From Pseudoxanthomonas mexicana (GTDB lineage: Bacteria; Pseudomonadota; Gammaproteobacteria; Xanthomonadales; Xanthomonadaceae): DNA of 64,000 bases. How positions within the stretch are numbered: position 1 is the first letter of the stretch; every line of letters begins with the position of its first letter. Both the position numbers and the translations under genes were made by a program. The notes beneath the pieces are model-generated. The model had not been told where the DNA came from, did not search any database, and worked only from the letters and a program-made list of their open reading frames with translations. Where the stretch lies: positions 101,689-165,688 of the forward strand of contig NZ_LSIF01000065.1 in NCBI RefSeq assembly GCF_001556105.1. The letters are read 5' to 3'. This document shows, in pieces, positions 58,730 through 64,000 of this stretch.

Positions 58730-59482
58730 TCAATGCGGCTTCTGCCGGTCCAGGGTGAACGCGTCGGCCACCGCATGCTTGGCGCGTTCCCACGTCAGCC
58801 GCGAACCGCCGCGCGCGCGATCCCAGCCGCGCTGGAGCTCCGAGGCCAGGCTGTCGTCCCACGTGCGGTCGCTGTACTCGCCGCGCGCATACGTGCCGTA
58901 GCGGTAGGCCGAACGGTAGTCGTCGAACGCGTCGCCTTCCTGGCGATACGGTGCCTGCTCGAAGCGCCTGGAGAACGTGTCGTCGCTGCGCGCATAGGCG
59001 CCATAGGTGCGGTCGGCGCGTTCCCACGCGTCCTGCACGGCCGGACGTGCGTGCTCCCAGTCCAGCCGCGACTCGCCCCGGCGCTGTTCCCAGCCGGCCT
59101 GCAGGCGGCGTTCGGTGTCGTCCCACGACTGTTCCGGATACTCGCCGCGCGCCACCGCACCGGCGTGGTACACGCCTGCGTAGTCGCGCTGGAAATCATG
59201 CTCGCTCGAATAATACGGGCGCGTCGGCGCGGTCTCGCGCCAGTAATCGGCTTCACCGGTGGGGTCGATGCGTTCGGCCACGCCCTTGCCGGCGGCGGCA
59301 CCGATGACGGTACCGGCCGCCGCGCCGATCAGCGTACCGATGGGGCCGAACACCGTGCCGGCCACCGCACCGGCGGCGAGACCACCTGCGGCGCCACCGA
59401 CGCCGACGCCGACCGGGTGCGAGCCGAGTGCGCCACTGAGGGGGTCACGGTTCGCGTCGCGTTGTGATGTATCGCGTGTCAT
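58730..59482 (-). CDS. Hypothetical protein: glycine-zipper plus two tandem repeat modules
   Basis: The 250-residue protein begins with a glycine-zipper region (VGVGGAAGGLAAGAVAGTVF, IGAAAGTVIGAAAGKG) that could insert in a membrane. The rest is two copies of a module of about 55 residues: the first has ARGEYPEQSWDD and GESRLDWEHARPAVQDAW, the second has ARGEYSDRTWDD and GGSRLTWERAKHAVADAF. A GGAGGA site precedes the ATG. It lies upstream of nothing on its strand; it may be stress-related. Family unknown. Confidence 0.72.
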   Translation of the reverse strand: MTRDTSQRDANRDPLSGALGSHPVGVGVGGAAGGLAAGAVAGTVFGPIGTLIGAAAGTVIGAAAGKGVAERIDPTGEADYWRETAPTRPYYSSEHDFQRDYAGVYHAGAVARGEYPEQSWDDTERRLQAGWEQRRGESRLDWEHARPAVQDAWERADRTYGAYARSDDTFSRRFEQAPYRQEGDAFDDYRSAYRYGTYARGEYSDRTWDDSLASELQRGWDRARGGSRLTWERAKHAVADAFTLDRQKPH

Positions 59483-59663
59483 CTGGGGGATCCTCCGAAG
59501 TGGTGAAGCGATGCGACATGCAGCGCCTCATGCCGGCACGAATACGTCGTGCGCGGCGTGACTCCGATCCTCCGCATTGCAGGTGATCACCGCGTGCAGC
59601 CGGGTCATGTTGGTGACCACGCCGTGATCGAAACGTGTGGTTTCCGACAACCGCACATGAACT

Positions 59664-59693
59664 GGTGGCGCATCGCCTCGACGATGCGCCACC
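59664..59693. repeat. Strong 12-bp hairpin downstream of the interrupted kinase gene
   Basis: GGTGGCGCATCG-cctcga-CGATGCGCCACC is a perfect 12-bp stem, 23 bases beyond the ancestral kinase stop. It may be a terminator-like structure of the operon read from 61625, although no T-run follows. Confidence 0.55.
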
Positions 59694-59715
59694 TGCATGG
59701 CATTGAGGTGCTGCG

Positions 59716-60834
59716 TCAGGCGACGCGGCGCGGCAGCGTGATCGCGAACGTCGTCGTACCGTCTTCGGAGCGGGCCGTCACGTCGCCACCGTGCGCGGTG
59801 GCGATCTAGCGCACGAGGAACAGGCCGAGGCCCAGGCTGGTGTGTTCGCCCTTGTGGGCCGCGTTCGAGCCGCGTCGCAACGGATCGAACAGCGTGTTGA
59901 GCGCATCGCCCGACAGGGGCTCGCCTGCATTGCTGACCGCGATCAGCACGTGGTCGGTCTGGCCTGTCAGCGACACGCGGATCTCCGCGCGCTCGTCGCC
60001 GTACTTGGCGGCATTGGTCACCAGGTTGTGGATCGCCTCGCGCACACGCGTGTCGTCGAACGCGCCGCGCACCTGCCCCTCCACCTGCAATGCAATGGAG
60101 GCCTCGGGCAACCCGGCACGCAGCAGCTCGATCTCCTCGGCGATCGCCTCGCCGAGATCGCAGGCCACGCGCTGCAGTTTCATGCCGCCCCCCAGCGTGC
60201 TCTTGCTGTAATCCAGCAAGCCATCCACCAGCCGGCTCAGCTGCACGCCGCCACTGAGGATGCGCTCCGCCTGCCGCGCATGCGGGGTGTCCCTGGTGCG
60301 CTCCACCAGCAAGTCCGCCGTGCCGATGACGGCGCTGAGCGGCCCGCGCAGGTCGTGGCCGAGCGCACCGAGGAAGACCTGGCGCCACGATTCGACCGTG
60401 CGCGAGAACTCCAGCAGCGATTCGGCCACCGCCTGGTCGATCGCTTCGTTGAAGCGGATCATGTCCTCGATGGAGCCGGTAGCGAGCGTCTGGTCGGCGG
60501 CCCACAGGCGCAGCACCGACGCGCGCAGCGCCCGGTACTCCGCGATCATCTGGTTGACGCCGAATCCGTCATCCGCACGCGCCCGGCCGTGGCTGGTCGC
60601 CGCCGACTCGGGGCCCACCCTGGCCGGCGCGCGGCCTTCGGCCTTGGCCCGCTGCTGCGCGCTGCTCTGGGCCGTGCGCAGGTCCAGCACGATCGCATCC
60701 AGGATCAGCGGGACGTCGTTGCGCAAGGTCTTTTCATCGAACGCGACACCTGCCGGTGCCTGGGTGATGGCGAACTCCACGGCATCATCGAGAATCCGCT
60801 CGGTGTTCGCCTGGATGAAATCGGCAAGTCGCAT
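59716..60834 (-). pseudogene. Sensor histidine kinase interrupted by an in-frame TAG
   Basis: The open part (60834 to 59806) codes 342 residues: an N-terminal sensor-like helical domain, a HisKA domain with the phospho-histidine in LGALGHDLRGPLSAVIG, and HATPase boxes (VTNAAKYGDER, SLGLGLFLVR). The frame then meets TAG at 59808-59806 exactly where the family has Glu (VR-E-IA). Reading continues after it as IATAHGGDVTARSEDGTTTF and ends LPRRVA with TGA at 59716. One base change (GAG to TAG) explains it. The lost 29 residues form the end of the ATPase fold. The gene may be inactive or, less likely, read through. Confidence 0.8.
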
Positions 60835-60937
60835 GGGCACTCCTCTTTGCTCCTGTGGCGTGTGGGCGCCTGCGATCATCGGGTCATCCTTCCGTATCGA
60901 GGCGGGCGATTTCGTTGTTTCGATTCCGACGCGCGAG

Positions 60938-61204
60938 TCAGTCGGCGATGCTGCGCGGATCGCGCGGATCATCGATGTGCGCCGGATCCTGCCGAGGCTG
61001 GTCCGGTCCGCCGGGTACGTCCTCCGGATCGCCGGGATCACGCGGCTGGGGCGGTGTCTGCGGTTCGTCCGGCGCGTACGGATCACTCGGCGTGCCGGGC
61101 ACACTCGGCTTGCCCGGTTCGGACGGCGTGCCGGGCGGCGTCGGTTGGCCCGGCGGCGTCGGCGTGCCGGGTGGCGTCGGTGATGGCGTAGTGGCGTTCG
61201 TCAT
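60938..61204 (-). CDS. Proline-rich low-complexity small protein
   Basis: This 88-residue protein is almost entirely Pro, Gly, Thr, Asp and Glu, with PPGTPTPPGQPTPPGTP in the first half and acidic DPGDPEDVPGG in the second. No hydrophobic segment is seen. It is disordered by composition. GGAG before the ATG and its place in a four-gene run (61625 to 59716) support a real gene. No family is known. Confidence 0.6.
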   Translation of the reverse strand: MTNATTPSPTPPGTPTPPGQPTPPGTPSEPGKPSVPGTPSDPYAPDEPQTPPQPRDPGDPEDVPGGPDQPRQDPAHIDDPRDPRSIAD

Positions 61205-61235
61205 GTCGTGCTCCGAGGCGCCGGTGACGGCGCGG

Positions 61236-61430
61236 TCAGTCTTTCGCGGGTGACGCCTGCGGTGCCGCGCCGGCGCCTGCATCGCCGGACAGCAGCTCGC
61301 CCCAGCGCACTTCCACGCCGTTGCGGCGCCCCTTTTCGACCAGTTTCAACCCGTCGGGATCGATGGTCAGCGTGTACGGCTTCTCGCCGATGGTGATTTC
61401 GCGTCGCAGGGCTTTGTCGAGTGGCGTCAT
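61236..61430 (-). CDS. Small hypothetical protein, 64 residues
   Basis: The protein begins TPLDKALRREITIGEKPYTL and continues IDPDGLKLVEKGRRNGVEV, a small beta-rich sequence, then ends in an Ala-rich tail. A strong AGGAG site overlaps the TAG of the gene before it, so the two are likely co-translated. No function is recognised. Confidence 0.68.
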   Translation of the reverse strand: MTPLDKALRREITIGEKPYTLTIDPDGLKLVEKGRRNGVEVRWGELLSGDAGAGAAPQASPAKD

Positions 61431-61439
61431 GGTGCGCTC

Positions 61440-61625
61440 CTAGATCTGGGCAGGATGGTGGCGGGGTTGGCCTTCGGTCGCGCCCGGCTCGGTGGCCGGA
61501 TCGTTGCGCGCCTCGTTCGTGCGCTTGCCGCGTGCTTCGCCCGGCAACGGCGGGCCCGCGGGCCGGCGTTGTTGCTCCAGCGGATTCGGCGGGTCGTGCA
61601 GCGGCGTGGACAAGGTCTTGGCCAT
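61440..61625 (-). CDS. Small hypothetical protein, 61 residues
   Basis: A polar, Pro/Arg/Glu-rich sequence (PLHDPPNPLEQQRRPAGPPL, KRTNEARNDPATEPG) that is probably disordered. It has a GAGGAAG site before ATG 61625 and heads the run of four genes ending with the interrupted kinase. Its codon usage agrees with neighbouring genes. Confidence 0.58.
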   Translation of the reverse strand: MAKTLSTPLHDPPNPLEQQRRPAGPPLPGEARGKRTNEARNDPATEPGATEGQPRHHPAQI

Positions 61626-61797
61626 GGGCGCTTCCTCGCGTGTGGAGGTGCAGCCTCGCGTCCGGCCCGTTTGCGGTTCGTGAATACGGGCGTCGGCGTT
61701 TCAGCGTCCAGTCACGCAACGGCGCAGGCGACTGGCGCATGAATGCGTGCACACGAACGCGACGGCGTTTTTACATACGCGCTTCCACCATCGCCGC

Positions 61798-62022
61798 ATG
61801 CTCTGCCAAGAACGTATCGACGCGCGGTTGTCCGACGCGGAAATCCTGGTCCACACCGGCGCCGATATCGGCGACCCCCACACCTTCCTGCGCGGCTTGT
61901 GGACGCAGGTGTACGACAAGGCACCGATGCACCTGCGCTCGGCGATCCTGCGCCGCCTGCATGGCTTGTCGCGCCGGTTGGGCGTCAGCTACGAGCATGG
62001 CGCCGATCCCGCCATGCACTGA
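61798..62022 (+). CDS. Small hypothetical protein, 74 residues
   Basis: The protein LCQERIDARLSDAEILVHTG is followed by IGDPHTFLRGLWTQVYDKAP and LRSAILRRLHGLSRRLGVSY; it is helical and soluble. It is divergent from the small-gene run and converges with the receiver gene, 8 bases between stops. ATG 61798 is chosen over 61747 by composition. No family is recognised. Confidence 0.62.
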   Translation: MLCQERIDARLSDAEILVHTGADIGDPHTFLRGLWTQVYDKAPMHLRSAILRRLHGLSRRLGVSYEHGADPAMH

Positions 62023-62030
62023 CGCGAGGC

Positions 62031-62399
62031 TCAGCCCGGCGGTTGCAACCGCGACAGCGCCGCTTCCAGATCCAGCCTGCGGAATGGCTTGGCCAGCACC
62101 GGCGTACCGGCGTACTGCGGCGGCAGCCCATCCTGGCCGTAGCCGGTGGTGAAGAGGAACGGCACGCCGCGCACGCGCAGCGCATCGGCGACCGGGAACG
62201 ATTCGGTGCCCGCCAGGTTCACGTCCACCACGGCGAGATCGACGTCCGTCTCCTTCAACTGCGCCAGCGCGTCATCGACCGAGCCCGCCGTGCCGACCAC
62301 GTCGTAACCGATCGCCGGCAGCAGGTCTTCCAGCAGCATCACCAGCATCGATTCGTCTTCGACGATGAAGACGCGCTTGGCGGTGGACGGCTCGGTCAT
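62031..62399 (-). CDS. Single-domain receiver protein
   Basis: The 122-residue stand-alone receiver has the acidic pocket (FIVEDES), the phosphoacceptor in DLAVVDVNLAG, threonine in FTTGYG and lysine in VLAKPFR. It overlaps the HWE kinase gene (ATGA) and is its likely phosphoacceptor. The VNLAG form is typical of receivers partnered with HWE/HisKA_2 kinases. Confidence 0.9.
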   Translation of the reverse strand: MTEPSTAKRVFIVEDESMLVMLLEDLLPAIGYDVVGTAGSVDDALAQLKETDVDLAVVDVNLAGTESFPVADALRVRGVPFLFTTGYGQDGLPPQYAGTPVLAKPFRRLDLEAALSRLQPPG

Positions 62400-63784
62400 G
62401 CGTGGGCTCCTTCGTTCGGCAGCGGGGCGGTGATGCGGCAGGCCACGCCGGTCGGCGCGAACGTCAGGGTAACCTCACCGCGCAGGTCATGGCGAAGACC
62501 CCGTTCGATCAGGCGCGTGCCGAAGCCGCGCCGCGTGGGCGCGACCACCGGTGGGCCGCCCCGCTCTTCCCAGCACAGCACCAGTCGCGCCTGGCCGCCG
62601 TCGGTGTCGCGCGTCCAGTGGATCTCCACGCGCCCCGCCGGCACCGACAGCGCGCCGTACTTGGTGGCGTTGGTGCACAGCTCGTGCAGCGCCATCGACA
62701 GCGCCAGCGCACGTTGCGGGTCCAGGTCGACCGCCGGGCCATGGAGGTCGAAGCGACCCGTTTCGTCTTCGCCCGGCGCCACCGCGATGCGCACGATCTC
62801 CTCGATCTGCGCGCTTTCCCAGAACTTGCGCGTCAGCACGTCGTGCGCCTGCGCCAGCGCATGCAACCGCGCTTCGAAGCGCTCCGCGGCCAGCGCGGTG
62901 TCGCCGCCGTTGCGCAGCGTCTGCACCGCCATCGACTGCACGATGGCCAGCGTGTTCTTGACCCGGTGGTTGAGTTCGTTGACCAGCAGCCGCTGGTGTT
63001 CGTCGTGCAGCTTGCGCTCGGTGATGTCGGTGGCGGCCCCGAACCACTCGGTCACCTGCCCGCCCACCGGCCGGATCGGCACCGCACGCGAGGACAGCCA
63101 GGCCCATTCGCCGGTGTCGCTGCGCACGCGGTGTTCGGCCTTGTAGGTGGTCTGCGTGGCCTGCGCATGGGCGACCGCTTCACCCACCGCGGCGCGGTCG
63201 TCGGGGTGCACCAGCACTTCCAGCCAGTCCGGCGTCAGCGAGCCGTGCCGGCCCAGCAGCAGGCTGCCGCCGACGATGTCGATCTCGGTCCAGTCCTGGT
63301 TGGTGCGGTAGACGAGGTCGGTGGTGGCGTTGACCATCGCGGCCAGCCGCTCCTCGCTGCGGCGGCGCGCGTCTTCGTGCTGCTTGCGCTCGGTGACGTC
63401 GCGGGTGGTGCCGGCGACGGCCTCGACCTCGCCGTCCGGGCCGATCACCGGCACCAGCAGGTAGTCGTAGATGCGGCGGCCATTGGTGCCGTTGAACGGC
63501 ACATCGCCGCGCACCGGCCGCCGCGTGGCGACGACCTGGTCGATCTCGCTGTCGTGCATGGCCGCATGCCACGGCTCGTAGCCGATCTCCAGGCAGGTCT
63601 TGCCGATCGCCTCGTCCCAGGTCATGCCCCACATCGCCAGCAGCGCGGCATTGGCGTAGGTGAAGCGGTGCTCACGGTCCCACATGTAGACCAGGTCGGG
63701 CGTGGTCTGCAGGATGGTTTCGTACAGCCGCAGACGCTGTTCCGAAGACGCATGCGGCCCTGCGGCTGCCGCGGAATGGTCCAT
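62396..63784 (-). CDS. PAS-domain HWE/HisKA_2-type sensor histidine kinase
   Basis: The 462-residue soluble kinase has two PAS domains (RLYETILQTTPDLVYMWDRE, then NATTDLVYRTNQDW, each followed by TRDVTERK or ATDITERK) and an HWE-type kinase core with the phospho-histidine in LVNELNHRVKNTLAIVQS. The ATPase part has LHELCTNATKYGALS. ATG 63784 is used; upstream extension lacks similarity. The receiver protein is encoded downstream with ATGA overlap. Confidence 0.92.
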   Translation of the reverse strand: MDHSAAAAGPHASSEQRLRLYETILQTTPDLVYMWDREHRFTYANAALLAMWGMTWDEAIGKTCLEIGYEPWHAAMHDSEIDQVVATRRPVRGDVPFNGTNGRRIYDYLLVPVIGPDGEVEAVAGTTRDVTERKQHEDARRRSEERLAAMVNATTDLVYRTNQDWTEIDIVGGSLLLGRHGSLTPDWLEVLVHPDDRAAVGEAVAHAQATQTTYKAEHRVRSDTGEWAWLSSRAVPIRPVGGQVTEWFGAATDITERKLHDEHQRLLVNELNHRVKNTLAIVQSMAVQTLRNGGDTALAAERFEARLHALAQAHDVLTRKFWESAQIEEIVRIAVAPGEDETGRFDLHGPAVDLDPQRALALSMALHELCTNATKYGALSVPAGRVEIHWTRDTDGGQARLVLCWEERGGPPVVAPTRRGFGTRLIERGLRHDLRGEVTLTFAPTGVACRITAPLPNEGAHA

Positions 63785-63897
63785 GCACGTCCCCAGTTTC
63801 GTCGGTGCGTCGAGCTTAGCGGCGGCGCGTGTTGGTGGCCCGTGAAGCCCGCGCATGCGCGACAGGCTGCGGTTAATGCACGAAACGCGCGCGCTCA

Positions 63898-63971
63898 ACA
63901 CGGCGGGCCAAGGCCCGCCCTACACAAGCAACGGGATGCCTTGCACGTAGGGCGGGCTCAAGCCCGCCATC
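63898..63971. repeat. Inverted pair of CGGCGGGC repeats at the window end
   Basis: Copies ACGGCGGGCCAAGGCCCGCC (63900-63919) and GTAGGGCGGGCTCAAGCCCG (63947-63966) each form a GGCGGGC/GCCCGCC hairpin and face each other through GTAGGGC/GCCCTAC ends. This third REP-like family differs from the two others in the window. Confidence 0.75.
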
Positions 63972-64000
63972 GCACGGCGCCACGTCGCGTGGGGAAATGA

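Noticed and set aside
59528..59700. Possible short minus-strand gene ending at 59528
   Set aside because: No clear ribosome site or family resemblance, and it overlaps the hairpin at 59664-59693.

Overview
The window is high-GC, gene-dense bacterial chromosome. Nearly every gene is flanked by families typical of Xanthomonadaceae. The TonB receptor with an STN domain, the M2 peptidase lipoprotein, purT, bpt and the short inverted repeats carrying GTAGGAGCGAC all point to a Pseudoxanthomonas/Stenotrophomonas/Lysobacter-like gammaproteobacterium. The genus is inferred from recalled families; no search was run. There are no rRNA or tRNA genes, no CRISPR array, no insertion sequence and no prophage.

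Layout. (1) 1-3.3 kb: end of an omega-amino-acid:pyruvate aminotransferase, alanine dehydrogenase and methylmalonate-semialdehyde dehydrogenase, which together could degrade beta-alanine and recycle alanine. (2) 3.3-6 kb: a serine hydrolase, then a CheY-like regulator and a protein with four 29-residue repeats plus a CheX-like phosphatase domain, behind a sigma-28-type promoter. (3) 6-20 kb: housekeeping and envelope genes (rlmL, hydrolase/MOSC pair, amidase, tesB, a sigma factor with a membrane tail, a seven-EF-hand protein, PAP2, bpt, two lipoproteins, a HEAT-repeat protein, purT). (4) 20.3-24.8 kb: an SPFH-protein operon with an Arc-like DNA-binding protein and an operator-like promoter, then small envelope genes. 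(5) 24.8-29.4 kb: AlkA-type glycosylase, DUF423, SRPBCC protein and a DesK/DesR-like two-component pair. (6) 29.5-32.5 kb: GNAT-minC-minD-minE. (7) 32.7-38.9 kb: M2 peptidase, secreted S1 protease, membrane hydrolase and Bcr/CflA efflux pump. (8) 38.9-42.1 kb: tandem glycine riboswitch and gcvP. (9) 42.2-46.5 kb: cation antiporter, divergent LysR/SDR pair, VOC and hemerythrin proteins. (10) 46.6-54.1 kb: two degenerate AroQ-like proteins, then a FecI sigma / FecR / TonB receptor / PHP-hydrolase cluster. (11) 54.5-58.7 kb: PNPOx-like stress protein, glycine-zipper protein, MHYT-GGDEF-EAL protein and an AbrB/Doc toxin-antitoxin pair. (12) 58.7-64 kb: an accessory signalling island of small orphan proteins, a histidine kinase broken by an in-frame TAG, a receiver protein and a PAS-HWE histidine kinase.

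Most interesting: the repeat-CheX fusion under a flagellar-type promoter, the paired AroQ-like pseudoenzymes next to an iron-starvation-type sigma locus, the membrane-tailed sigma factor, the SPFH operon with a probable self-regulating Arc protein, the nonsense-interrupted kinase, and a strongly structured 430-bp gene-free stretch at 54.1-54.5 kb.
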